From the NCBI GenBank assembly GCA_963556195.1, contig OY744525.1:22991218-23055217 (forward strand): DNA of 64,000 nt. The letters run 5' to 3'. Under the pieces are notes generated by a model that saw nothing but the letters and a program-made list of their open reading frames with translations, did not search any database and was not told the DNA's origin. Position 1 is the stretch's first letter; each line of letters opens with the position of its first letter. The position numbers and the translations under genes were made by a program. Shown one piece after another: positions 52,996 to 63,960 of the stretch. Source of the DNA: Sepiola atlantica (taxonomy: Eukaryota > Mollusca > Cephalopoda > Sepiida > Sepiolidae).

Positions 52996-53860
52996 GATAA
53001 AAAAAAAAATCTACATGCAATGTTACCAATTATTTAAATTGTTTAGTGAGAAAGCTGAAGTCTGCTGGACAAATGTTAAGAGCTTGAAGAGTGTATTGCC
53101 CAGAAGGATGATTTATCAAAATGTTGTCATGACAAGGATGCTCAGTAATGGTAATGTCTTGAATTAAAAAAAAAAATCATGATTCGTGTAAAGGAATACA
53201 ACATGTATATTATCATCGCTAGCAATAATATGGCCCCTCCAGTTGCATGTTTTTGCTCGTATATATAATGTAAGTGTTCAGTTTGCTAATGAACAGCCGA
53301 CACTTTCTTGTTGACGTATGCTACCCCCCCCCCCCAAAAAAATAGGAGGTAATGCCTTGGATGATAGTCTTATAGAAACAACAGATACTACCCCAACCCA
53401 AGGAGGTGGTAATGCCTGGGCGGATGGTATCATGACGACAGAACAGATACTACTGAATTGAGCATTGAAAGATAGTAGAATTAATAAAAGTAATAGTATA
53501 GTTCAGACTTCAGACATACAGATACCAAAGACCCTTTTTAGTCAATGCTTTAACAAAGAATTTGCATGTTGTGAGAATTACCTAATAAAGTTAGGAAAAC
53601 TACAAAATGGACTCCATTTACCATTAGTTTTGGTTCAAGCGAAATAAAAGTCCAGTCGAAATCTTAACATTTCGAGTAGAGTGAATATATGGTCCACAAT
53701 ATATTCCTTATTGGCACGAGGACGTCAGAATCTGACATTTTTTTTATTTATTTATGAATTCTCCCTAATATTAAATTGCAATAGCCAATGAAATTGCATT
53801 TTTGGTGTTGTTTTTATTTGTTTCTTTTAGTGTTTTACTTTTCATATCTTTACTCGGAGT
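52996..53860. other. Mostly unassigned; degenerate SINE at 53320-53460
   Basis: GGTAATGCCTTGGATGATAG and GGTAATGCCTGGGCGGATGG, each followed by CAGATACTAC, look like two tandem relics of an snRNA-headed SINE. No gene. Confidence 0.35.
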
Positions 53861-53861
53861 C

Positions 53862-54655
53862 CTTATTTTATAAAATCAGGGGACTTATGTTTTGAGGCAT
53901 GTCCGTCCGTCCGGATTTTTCTCCGCAACCATCCATTGAATTTCTCTGAAATTTTGCATGAAGTTGCAGGACCGGCGGCACAGTTATAAAAGTGTGGGGG
54001 CTCTCCTAAAAAGTGGGGGGGCCCGGTTAAACACATGCATATATAACTCCATTATTGATGACTGTAAAGTGGGGGGAACTCAAGCCCCCCCCCCTCCCCC
54101 TGCCCCCCCCCCCCCCCCCGGTGCCGCCGTCCATGAGTTGTAACTTTGGTCAGGTTAGAAAGTGACACTTTCCGATTTTTGAAAAAAAATCTGGTTAGCC
54201 CCCCAGGGGGTCAAAAGGCCCCGAAATGGCAAAAAATGACATTTTTTGCCCCATAACTTTTCATCCATCCATTCAATTTCTCTGAAACTTGGCCAAAATG
54301 TGGAGGCTCTTATTTTATACTGTATCTATCACTCTCGCTTTTGTTTCTCTCTCTCTCTCTCTCTCTCCCTCTCTCTCTCTCTCCCTTTCCCTGTTTGTTA
54401 ACAGTCCAAGGTAATAAAGAAAGGAAAGAATAAAACGATTAGAATAATTCATTATAAAAAAAAGAAATATCATAACATGTAGTAATAGTATTCAATCCAT
54501 AGCGAGATAGAGAGAGTGAGAGAGAGAGAGCAGAAAGAGGCTAAAATTATGTTTTTATTTTTTAATATGTAACTGTTTTGCAAACTCACTTTTTCCTGAT
54601 TTAGCAATCTAATCCAAGCTCAAACGAGTGACTTAACTGATCACATTTTTTCTAG
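53862..54655 (+). mobile_element. Helitron-type element
   Basis: Starts TCCTTATTTTATAAAATCAG, with GGCATGTCCGTCCGTCCGGA following. Ends GTGACTTAACTGATCAC (weak hairpin), T-run and CTAG|T at 54652-54656. The last 350 bp match 35815-36161. A C-rich block (54087-54120) and a (CT)n tract (54346-54385) lie inside. No Rep/helicase. Confidence 0.5.
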
Positions 54656-54756
54656 TATATATATATATATATGTGTATATGTGTGTATTATAGTGAAATA
54701 AATTCCATAAGGAAATCCGGGTATGAGAGCTCAATGTAATAAACAGAGCAAGAATA

Positions 54757-54961
54757 AAATAAAATAAAGTAACACGGACTCACTTAATCACCGGTGCAAT
54801 AATTTATTTCAACCTTCTTGTATTGTCAAGCATCCAAGTGAGGTGACTACATTTTTGGAAAAAAAAAAAAAATGTAGTCACCTCACTTGGATGCTTGACA
54901 ATACCATAAGGTTGAAATAAATTATTGCACCGGTGATTATGTGATTCCATGTTACTGTATT

Positions 54962-54972
<11 letters not shown>
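54757..54972. mobile_element. Palindromic element, ~100-bp arms
   Basis: Arms 54757-54855 and 54872-54972 around a short A-rich spacer. Landmarks are CACCGGTGCAATAATTTATT / AATAAATTATTGCACCGGTG and TTGTCAAGCATCCAAGTGAG / CTCACTTGGATGCTTGACAA. A TA run follows directly. Confidence 0.92.

Positions 54973-55011
<39 letters not shown>
54973..55011. repeat. (TA)n microsatellite
   Basis: Uninterrupted TA run. Confidence 0.95.
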
Positions 55012-55016
<5 letters not shown>

Positions 55017-55289
55017 AGTGTGTATATGTTTATGTACATATATGTATGCATAAAAGATGTGAAAATAGCAAACATAAAAATGTTTTCTTAATCATGCTCT
55101 GTATGAGAATCACTTATTGTACAATTTTTTTTTTACATTTTGTCAAACAGACAACAAACAGACAACAACCAGATCATAACATGAATTTGAATATATTAAA
55201 ATGAGTTTTCAATAATTTTATCCTGGTGTCATTTATTGTTTCTAGTTTTTCAACATCGTACATCTTCGGTGTTTGAATTGATACAAAAC

Positions 55290-55457
55290 CAACAAAAGTG
55301 GTTAGCGTCTGCTGCCTTAAAATATGTCCGTAACAAAGTCTGGCTTGATCCCAATAAATCCAGTGAAATAGAAAATCCAAATTTCAGGCAGAATATCCAT
55401 AAACTTATTAATGGTTGTCTGATTATCCGCAAACCTCTGCCTGTCCATTCTCCGTAG
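55290..55457 (+). pseudogene. RPL19: Ribosomal protein L19 retropseudogene, N-terminal piece
   Basis: The frame reads [40 protein letters not shown] and [16 protein letters not shown]. This corresponds to about residues 9-55 of RPL19 (LAASVLKCGKKKVWLDPNE...). The frame is open, but residues invariant in the family are changed (GCL for KDGL) and it stops where the protein should continue. It is intronless. It lies 3.3 kb from the other RPL19 piece, same orientation, partly overlapping it in content, so they are separate insertions or a rearranged duplicate. Confidence 0.85.
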
Positions 55458-55529
55458 CTACATGCTGTCATTTTTTCAGGCGTTTCGCTTATTTTTTAAT
55501 TTTTTAATTTTTTTTTTATTAACATAGTT

Positions 55530-57890
55530 CACCCCAAACAAGACAGGCCGCCACTGTAGACGTAAGGGGCTACTGAGAAAAAGGGTGAGAGTTTGTGGGG
55601 GGGGGATCAACCTAAATTTGGAGCTGTGCAGCGAGATATCTGTTTACATTAGTTTCAAATTTCTGCATGTCAGTATCGTCAGGAAAAAAACAGGGAGCAG
55701 GGAAGGAGTTCCAGAGTCCAGCAGCACGAAGAAAAGAAGCTTTTGGAGTAGAAAGTTTTTCGGCATCTGGGGACCTACACAATGAATGGATGGGATTTGG
55801 CAGATTGTCGGGTTGGTCTAGTGAATTTGCATTGTGGGGAGCACCAAGTTCATCAGAACACAATCCCTTGAAGTACTTGTAAAACAGGCACAAGGAAGCA
55901 ACATTGCAGCGATGGGGCTGGAGCTTGGTGGATAGTGAGGGACCTATTCAGTTGACGACTCTTTCTTTAACCTTGTCTAAGAGGGAGAGACTAATGGATG
56001 ATGCCCCAGCCCAAATGGGGCAACAATACTCCATGCATGGGCAGATGGTGGCTTTGTAGAGATATAGGATAATGTCAGATGTGAGAAGTTTTCTAGCACG
56101 GTAGAGGGAGCCCACCTTTGCAGCAGCCCTGGCAATGTCTTCAGTGTATTTGTCCCAATTCATGTTATCTGTGAATGTTAGGCCGAGGAGTTTGAATGAT
56201 GAACTCTCAGGTAGGGTGTAATTTGCCATGACAATCGGTGGTTGAAGAGGTTTCTTGTAGTTATTGAAGGAAAGTAGCTTTGTCTTTGCGGCATTAAAAG
56301 TTACCATCTATTTTTGACCCGAATCCACTACAGACTGGAGGTAATTTGCTAAGGATTCAGCCATTGCCTCAGATATGTGCACGTCGGTTTTGCCCACATG
56401 ATGAAAGTAGAGCGTGGTGTCGTCAGCAAATATTCCTATCTCAGTCTCAATGACATCAGGGAGGTCATTTATGAAAATCAGGAACAGTAGAGGTTCAAGG
56501 ATGGATCCCTGGGGTACACCAGCATTTATGTCATGTTGCTTAGATGAACAGCCATCGAGGACAACCTGAATTTTTCTTTTGTCTAGGAAGGATTTAATTA
56601 TATTAAATATTCGTCCAGTAATACCATATAAGTGCAGTTTTATGCCAGACCTTGTCAAAGGCTTTGGATATATCGAGCGCTACCGCCCTAGCTTCACCTG
56701 CCTTGTCCAGTGTATGATATATGCATTCAGAGATGATTAGAAAGAAGTTTAGCATTAAGTAGGTGCCGGACCATAGCTAGATTGATTAATGATTCAAAGA
56801 TTTTAGCAAAGATCGGGAGTAGACTGATTGGGCGGTAGTTTAGAGGATCAGTTCTATCTCCAGAATTCTTGAATACTGGTACCACAGACACAATTTTCCA
56901 CCTATACGGGAAACAAGATTCAGCAAGGCATTTGTTCAATAGTTTGGAGAGAACAGGGGCCAACTCAGCAGAGCATTTCTTTATTACTATTGCTGGTATA
57001 AGATCAGGCCCACAGGCTTTGGAGGATCCAAAGTTTTTTATATGACTTTGACCTGAGATGGGGTGATGACCAGGTTCTCAAATGTGGCTTAAGTCCGCAA
57101 TGGGAATTTAGGGAGGGGGTGGTTTGCTGACTCCAAAGTGGAGTTTAAGGCAAAACGCTTAGCCAGTAGTTCAGCCTCATCAGTTGCCGTGCAAACAATT
57201 TCATTGTGATTTGATAGCGAGAGAATTGTCCATTGTTCATCACACTATTGTAGATTTTCCAGAAATCACGAGTACCTAGTTTCTGTGACTAAATGCGTTT
57301 TTTGGTTATCTCTGTATACCTTCTATTTGCTTCATCTATCACTACTTTGCAATCATTTCTTGCCTCTATAAAATTCTGTCTATTCGTAGTTAACGTATGG
57401 CGGCCAAATTTTCGGAATGCCTTCTATCTCTCAGCAATAGCAGCTGTACATTCTGAGGTGAACTATTCAGGAGAGTGGGGTTTTCTGAAGCATTTTTGTG
57501 GGGACATAAGCATCAATGCCTGCTTTGACGCATTCGGTTAGCTCATTTGCACACTGATCAGCAGGGAGTGAGAAGGTTTCACCCTATAGGGGCGTTGCCG
57601 ATGTGATACATGAGGGATTCAAAATCAGCCTGCTCATAGTTTCTCATCGTCATCAGCTTTTGGACGAGTTTTTAAGGTGATCAGTACCATTACCACAACG
57701 TGATCAGAGTTTCCGAACGGGCTATGGGTATTCACCACACAAGCATCGGGTAGTGAGGTTAAGAACAGGTCAAAAAGTGAGGCTTGCTGGTCCACACGAT
57801 CAGGAAAGAGGGTCGGAAAAGTGACAGTCTGTGAGAGGTCGTGAGCTGAGGAGTAATTAAACGTAGAGTTCCCATCGGTGGCAGTTTCTG
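55530..57890 (-). pseudogene. Jockey/CR1-like LINE: endonuclease end, reverse transcriptase and C-terminus
   Basis: The longest LINE here. Reading the minus strand from 57890: the end of the APE-type endonuclease (LFPDRVDQQASLFDLFLTSL, FGNSDHVVV with the SDH motif), an EN-RT linker (DFWKIYNS, about 57270), RT blocks (PVFKNSGDRTDPLNYRPISL at 56890; SKAFDKVWH near 56660; GVPQGSILEPLLFLIFINDL at 56500; catalytic FADD at about 56430) and the C-terminal region to 55612 (MANYTLPESSSFKLLGLTF, MEYCCPIWAGASSISLSLLD, AGLWNSFPAPCFF). Frameshifts near 56330, 55950 and in the linker, and a small deletion near 56740, make it non-functional. The first half of the endonuclease and any ORF1 are missing. Confidence 0.92.
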
Positions 57891-57904
57891 TTTTTTAACT
57901 TTTC

Positions 57905-58120
57905 GACTCTCAGCATCGGATCAAAGTGTAGTATCTGTTCTGATACTACACTTTATCTTTTGTCCTCGGTCAGTGAAAAAGAAATCTTTCTAGATCGAAG
58001 CAATTTTTATTTTTGTCTCAATCCAGCATGCCTCTTTTTAGGGAGCTTGATTTTTTTTCACATTAAAAACCGACCTTTTGTCTTACTTTGCCCTCGTAGG
58101 GAGGCAAGTAAATCAGGAAT
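57905..58120 (+). repeat. snRNA-headed SINE, family B
   Basis: GATCAAAGTGTAGTATCTGT then TCTGATACTACACTTTATC forms a 13-bp hairpin. Then TGTCCTCGGTCAGTGAAAAA, CAGCATGCCTCTTTTTAGGG and AAAAACCGACC. It matches 3425-3640 and sits at the 5' truncation point of the LINE. Confidence 0.75.
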
Positions 58121-58159
58121 ATTCCTGCCATTCATATTTTTTGTTACTCGCTTATTTTG

Positions 58160-58182
58160 TGTTATCTGCCCGGGCAACGCCG
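58160..58182 (+). mobile_element. Helitron-like terminal hairpin
   Basis: TGCCCGGGCAACGCCGGGTA is the same hairpin as in the 42-kb Helitron. The following CTAG is absent, so this is a relic. Confidence 0.4.
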
Positions 58183-58247
58183 GGTATTCCAACCTGTTCT
58201 CTATATAATTATCTATCACCAAATCCAATCAATAATTCTCTATATGA

Positions 58248-58248
58248 T

Positions 58249-58281
<33 letters not shown>

Positions 58282-58284
58282 GGG

Positions 58285-58321
<37 letters not shown>

Positions 58322-58352
58322 GGGTCTATCTATCTATCTATCTATCTATCTA
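58248..58352. repeat. (TCTA)n microsatellite with higher-order unit
   Basis: TCTA run interrupted twice by TGGGTC, giving a roughly 44-48-bp higher-order period. Confidence 0.95.
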
Positions 58353-58399
58353 CTCAAATTCAGCAAATTAATTATATCTACTCGTTCATCCAACTATAA

Positions 58400-59940
58400 T
58401 CCGATCTATGATAGCTAACTACCTATCTATAGTATTTAGCTATCTTTCTATCACCAAATTCAATTTGCAATTCTGCTCATCCATGCAACTATAATCGAAC
58501 ACTTGCTATGATTTTCAACTCTTTCTTTGTAATTATAAAGAAAATGTTCAAATTAAAGAAAGGAAATTACACTTTGTATTGAATCTAATGCCAACATTGA
58601 AACATTGTTGCAGCAAAATTCTGTTTTGCAATGTCTTAATTTACATGCAGTTTCTGTGCCACAGGGTTTAATTTGAGTTTCAGCATACGTAGATGCAATT
58701 TGTTTTTTTTGTTTTTTGTATCTCATGAAAAGTTGTCTCGTATACATATAAATAACCCCACTCTGTGTCGTGCAGATCGTCGTGGCAATAAAAAAAAAAT
58801 AGATCCAAGTTCCTCTAGGCTGGGATGGTGACGATGATTATGATGACGTCGCCGATCTGGTCGTCTCGTCCAGCTACAAACATACTCCCATGTTGAAACT
58901 GTTTATATCAGCGAGCGATCACTGGGCGAACAGCAACCGGTTGGCTCTGTGGGGGCGAAATGTCATTCAAAGCAGAACAAAAGGAAAAGAACAATGTTCA
59001 ACAACTCGGTCTGGTTTTGTTTTTTTTGCATAGAACAGTAATTATTAATAAAATAAAAGAATTGATTTTACATTGGTCAATGGTAGGATTAATGTCTATC
59101 GTGCTCGTAAATGTCTTTAGCAAGGGTTGTTTTTTTTTTCGCTAAGTTATTTCGCTAGTTCTCTGTGTGTACGAATTCTTTACATAAGTGGTTGTTTAAG
59201 TCACAAATTAACGGGCGAAGGCGGTGGCTAGAATTTCGTCCGGTTTGTTTTCTTCGACACACGCCACTTCCGCACGCCCGGGCGTCCATTCAACTCTATC
59301 TTGCTCATGCATGAAAAAAACACATTCTTTTATTGAAGATGTCTATTGTCGTACACACCCCTTCTCCACCATCTTACTTCCTGTGTCTTCCTTTCTCAAG
59401 GAGGGTTGGGACGGGCGCCTCACTTTTTTTTTCTTAAAATAAATGAGATTTTTTTTTTAGCCCATCGTTATCGCCAAAAACAAATGCTTTCTCATTCCGT
59501 CACACAGCTGGAGGTACTCTGTGGCTGGCTTGTAATTAACGATGACAGGCCCAAATAAATCTCTGTCAAGTGGACTGGTCTTTCGCAGGTCTTCAAAACA
59601 ACCGTCACAGAATTGTGGTTTTAAAACGTGCCATTCACTCCAAACAATAATATCGCTTTATCGATATTTCAGAATTAAATTTGCGATATGGAATTCTCTA
59701 ATCTTTACCTTCCATCTGGCAACTGTCTCCTCGCCTCTGGTTGTAATTGATTTTGAATATCTTACACGATTCCGCGAGACTAGCTAGTGTTTCGTTCTGT
59801 CGTTCGAATAAGTTCATTTCTACGTCAAATATATACTAGTTTTATATCTCCACTTTGTATAGTCGCATAGCATCACCACCAAGATTCATACTAGCGCATC
59901 ACCAGGGTACCCGATCCCCATGGGGCCCGGATACTTTGTC
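58400..59940. other. Unassigned interval
   Basis: Moderately complex sequence, less repeat-rich than its surroundings. Frames up to 82 codons, none recognised. No gene called. Confidence 0.4.
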
Positions 59941-59941
59941 A

Positions 59942-59946
59942 CACAA

Positions 59947-59985
<39 letters not shown>
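59942..59985. repeat. (CA)n(TA)n microsatellite
   Basis: CA run then TA run. Confidence 0.95.
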
Positions 59986-60020
59986 GTAGAGAATGGTAGT
60001 TTGCTTGAAGCATTGCTGGT

Positions 60021-60489
60021 AGTAAGTTTTTGAAAGGCTGTGGGCAATGCAAATTCCGGGTAAGATGCAAGTTGTAAGGAACAAAAACAATAAATCGATC
60101 GAATACGAAATATGACTTACTATTTATTTTTCCTAAAATCTTACATAACAGCAAGAGTGTTTTCAGCTGTTTGTGTGATGTCCGGGTGATTAAAAATCAT
60201 TATTTAATATTTCGGGAAAAGAGACTTCCCTTTGTCAAAAATAATTGAACCAGAAGAAAAATTTATCCGATTTTTGACAAAGAGAAGTCTCTTTTCCCGA
60301 AATATTAAATAATGATTTTTAATCACCCGGACATCACACAAACAGCTAAAAACACTCTTGCTGTTATGTAAGATTTTAGGAAAAATAAATAGTAAGTCAT
60401 ATTTCGTATTCGATCGATTTATTGTTTTTGTTCCTTACAACTTGCATCTTACCCGGAATTTGCATTGCCCACAGCCTTTCAAAAACTTA

Positions 60490-60491
<2 letters not shown>
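60021..60491. mobile_element. 471-bp palindromic element, 224-bp arms
   Basis: Arms 60021-60244 and 60268-60491. Matching landmarks: AGTAAGTTTTTGAAAGGCTG / CAGCCTTTCAAAAACTTACT, AATCGATCGAATACGAAATA / TATTTCGTATTCGATCGATT, and CCGGGTGATTAAAAATCATT / AATGATTTTTAATCACCCGG. Identity is high. TA runs lie on both sides (59960-59985 and 60493-60536). The duplicated 70-residue frames are due to the symmetry. Confidence 0.95.

Positions 60492-60492
<1 letters not shown>

Positions 60493-60536
<44 letters not shown>
60493..60536. repeat. (TA)n microsatellite
   Basis: Uninterrupted TA run. Confidence 0.95.
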
Positions 60537-60538
<2 letters not shown>

Positions 60539-60718
60539 AAATATTACTAAAAAAATATTTCAGTGGGCCAGTACAGGCAGATATTTAAACGACCGCTGTA
60601 GCTTATGTTGTAATGAGAAGCCAGAAATAAAAACTTTCAAGATCCCCAAAACTTACTAAATTGTATAAGCGAAATGGCAACTAACTGTAAATATAGTATA
60701 AACTTCACCTTAGGAGAT

Positions 60719-60765
<47 letters not shown>
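60719..60765. repeat. (TA)n microsatellite
   Basis: Uninterrupted TA run. Confidence 0.95.
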
Positions 60766-60768
<3 letters not shown>

Positions 60769-60782
60769 AATAATTATAATAA

Positions 60783-61085
60783 ATATGGTTTAGATTTTAT
60801 TAAAATCGGATATACGTATTTGAAGTCTTAAGAGGGTTTTGTCCTCATGGGTCACTTAGAAGTGGGGGCACATAGATATTCGGTGCATAGAGAGTAACGT
60901 AGAGATTCGGGACCACTTCCATTGTCTTCCCCGGAGAATGTTATACATATGATTTAAATTTCATCAAAATAGGATGTATCTTAAGTTTTAAGAAGGTTAT
61001 GCCCTCATAACCCTCTTAGGGGTGCATTTGGAGATTCGGGAATACTTCCATCGTCTTCCCCGGTAAATTTTACATAAGAATACAT
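60783..61085. repeat. ~165-bp tandem duplication, two diverged copies
   Basis: TTTTATTAAAATCGGATATA / TTTCATCAAAATAGGATGTA, and GAGATTCGGGACCACTTCCA / GAGATTCGGGAATACTTCCA with TCGTCTTCCCCGG in both, spaced about 165 bp. Confidence 0.75.
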
Positions 61086-61254
61086 TTTTAGATTTTATGT
61101 AGATTTTCTAACCTTTCTTTCTATAGCAACATGCAAATCACACACACATACACACAAATATTGAATTATATATATATATATAATCAAGTTCATATGTATT
61201 TATGAAATGAACTTAAAACCAATATTTTTTTCAAAAGTGCTCAATACTAAGTAG

Positions 61255-61402
61255 AGCTTTATAAATGTTATGTAAACATTTGTGTTGCTTACTCACCTGC
61301 TGTCGTATTTAATCATTATTTTGGGCTCACAAGAACTGGTGTCATCGAAATACGGCTGAAGGTGTGTAAGCCACAGAAATGTTTACATAATAAATATGAG
61401 AA
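61255..61402. mobile_element. Small inverted-repeat element with hammerhead-like arm
   Basis: ATGTTATGTAAACATTTGTG and GCTTACTCACCT at the left mirror AGGTGTGTAAGC and CACAGAAATGTTTACATAAT at the right. The right arm reads CTGAAGG-TGTG...CACA-GAAATGTTTACATA: hammerhead-like spacing, but A9 is G and helix I is absent. Confidence 0.5.
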
Positions 61403-62989
61403 AATTGATTTCTGATGATCTACTTGACGATTTCAAATGATTTTCTCGTCATTTTTATAACATACTGTCGGATATGTTTCCAACTGTTTGGAAAATCGGT
61501 GGCATAACTTTGGGTTTATGTTCGATATGTGTGAAGGAACCTCTTTCTGTGAAGATTGCTTTTGTAAGAGCACTCCACTACTTGTCTATTTTCTTTTTTG
61601 CAATCAAATTCTTTCTTTGCATAGTTTTTCATCTGTGCTGATCAAATTTATTTACTTGTATTTAGTCTGGTGCATTCTGTTACCTTAAGAAAGACGAACG
61701 TTCGCAGGATACTGACTGGGTCCCCCGTGTTGGCTATCAAAGGAGCCCCTACAAATCATGATGTTCAGATGTTTATTCTGAGCCCCACAGCTTTCATATT
61801 TGTTTGGTGTAAGTTTTTCATGTTTTTTTAGTGTATGTGGCAACACCAGACCCAGGCTTATTTTACCTGTGATCCTGTCAATAATGTTTATCTATCCCAT
61901 ATGTAGAAATAACAGCACTTGTTCGATGTTTACAATAAAGAATGTTGACGAGTATCTATTTTAATGGCCTTGAACTCGAAAACCAAGCGTTTCCTGATCT
62001 ATCCTCCACCATGTAATAAAGACGAACGTGTATGTATTTGTAGATAAATGCATGTACTTCCCTCCTGTCATGCAAGTAAAAAACATGCCGAACGGAACCA
62101 TTTCAAGTGTTTAGAGGAAGGAAGAAAGAAAATAGCAAGTTGAACAACCCCCGCCGTCAAAAATGCATTCAGAAAAAAAATTCTCCTCTCTATTTCCTAA
62201 ATGAGACGTTTTTTTAAAAAAATTTTTCCTTCTTTCTATATCGATTGATAAGTTTTTTTAATTTGTTTTTCTATTTTTAAACTTTAAAATTTGAGACGTT
62301 TTCTTTCTTCTTTCTTTTTTTTTAAAACTTAATCAACTGAGAGGCTATTTTATATGAATATTAATGCGAACACTGGCGAAGCATAACTTTTTTTCCGTCA
62401 TTTTTGACCAAGCAATGACGCTTGTATGCACATATAGAACATAATCCCGTAGTTATGCCATCGATTTTCCAAACTACTTGTAGAAAGTAACAAAAAAATA
62501 GTGTCTAGAGAAAATATTCAATTCAACAGAATTTCTTTTTTTTTTTTTTTTTTTGTAAGTTTTTTTTTTTTATTGTTTTACTTTTTTCGTTCGAAGAAAT
62601 TAATTTATTTTGTTTATGTTTACCTTCTTTAATTAATTAATTTTTTTTATTGTTTTCTTGTTTATTGTGAAAATGTTCTTACATTTTTAATTAATTCCTC
62701 CGACTGTTTCTATAGTTTGGGTCTAGGAAATTTATGCTACAATAAATTTAATTAGGAAAAGTGTCGTAAAACGAAATAAAATGGAAAAAATAATTGCAAA
62801 AATGTATTGAATAATATGAGTGCTACATTTTAGCCTGGTCTTGTGCCAGACTTAAGCTAAATTGATAACTAGACGACCATAATCGAAAATGATTGGCACT
62901 AAATGTCAGAGTTCTAAAATTAGGTGTGTACGCCATTAAATAATATGGGAGTTTCCATTTTCAAATATGCGGGGATGCGGGTTTTTTTT
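61403..62989. other. Unassigned AT-rich interval
   Basis: T-rich runs at 62520-62600. A short dispersed repeat (GAACACTGGCGAAGCATAAC) is at 62365. The 66-codon frame at 61488 is not recognised. Confidence 0.4.
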
Positions 62990-63507
62990 AGGTGTTTCTG
63001 TATCAGATGAAATTTTCATTTTTATTTTAGAAGAGTCAGTTGAAAGGGGAGATAATTTAAACTGTTTTTATTTTGTTTTGTTGTAACTATAACCCATAAG
63101 GAAAATCCAGAGAATTAGCAAGAAAATAAATTAAAAAAAGGGTACTTATGCAGTTTATGAACCAGGCTGAAATAATGACGTTATAATTTAGAAAGCGATT
63201 CTTTACATGGGGAGGTGAAAGGAGTTAATTAACTATTCTGTACTTTCACCTAACAATTTAATAAATAGAATAGTTAATAAACCCTCAACCTCCCCATGTT
63301 AACATTATTATATCAGCCTGGTCTATAAACTGCATAAGTACCGTTTTTTTTTTTTAATTCATTTTCTTACTAATTCTCCGGATTTTCCTTATGTTTTATG
63401 TTCACAAGAACAAAAAAAAAAGACACTTTGAATTATCTCCCCTTTCAACTGACTCTTCTAAATTAAAGATGAAAATTTCATCTGTCCCCTATAATATAGA
63501 AGCACCT
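62990..63507. mobile_element. ~518-bp palindromic element
   Basis: AGGTGTTTCTGTATCAGATG / CATCTGTCCCC...AGAAGCACCT, GAAGAGTCAGTTGAAAGGGG / CCCCTTTCAACTGACTCTTC, and TACTTATGCAGTTTATGAAC / TATAAACTGCATAAGTA define arms of about 250 bp. The centre contains TTAACTATTCTGTACTTTCA. Arms differ by several indels, so it is older than the 60-kb palindrome. Confidence 0.85.
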
Positions 63508-63654
63508 TTTTTATATAAATGGTAGTCAGCTTTCACAAGCAAACAAAGGGTAGCGATGGTCTGGACAAATGACAATGCAGTTGTCATAAGTGGAAGTCAT
63601 GGGGCAGTAAAGAGGTATATAAAGATCGCCCTGTAAATAGTTATGGCCTTTTGG

Positions 63655-63960
63655 CTAAGATCAGAGTGTAGTATCTGTCCCGATGGATTCTCACTCTGTA
63701 GTAGACCGGTACCGTCTTGGCCTTCGGGCCTTGATTCTGCCGTTCTGAGGTACTGCCCTGTGCAGTTCTAGGAGGTCCACCCTCCCAGGCTTTGCCTTTT
63801 CACCCTTTGAGAAAAAGTTGGCTCATCGCTAGTCGCTTGAGGTGCCCCTACCGGGGAATGCCGATGGGGCTGCCCAGGCATTTTTTGACGGCCAGAGCGC
63901 TCTTCTTTTCAAATCCCACTTTCCGACCTTGTGTCACATCTTACCGCTGTGGTAGATAGG
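63655..63960 (+). repeat. U2-snRNA-headed SINE, family A
   Basis: GGCCTTTTGGCTAAGATCAG then AGTGTAGTATCTGTCC begins the copy, a near-exact U2 5' region. Then CTTGGCCTTCGGGCCTTGAT, GTGCAGTTCTAGGAGGTCCA, CCCTCCCAGGCTTTGCC, CCCCTACCGGGGAATGCCGA and CACATCTTAC. Plus orientation, unlike the other three family A copies. Confidence 0.88.
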
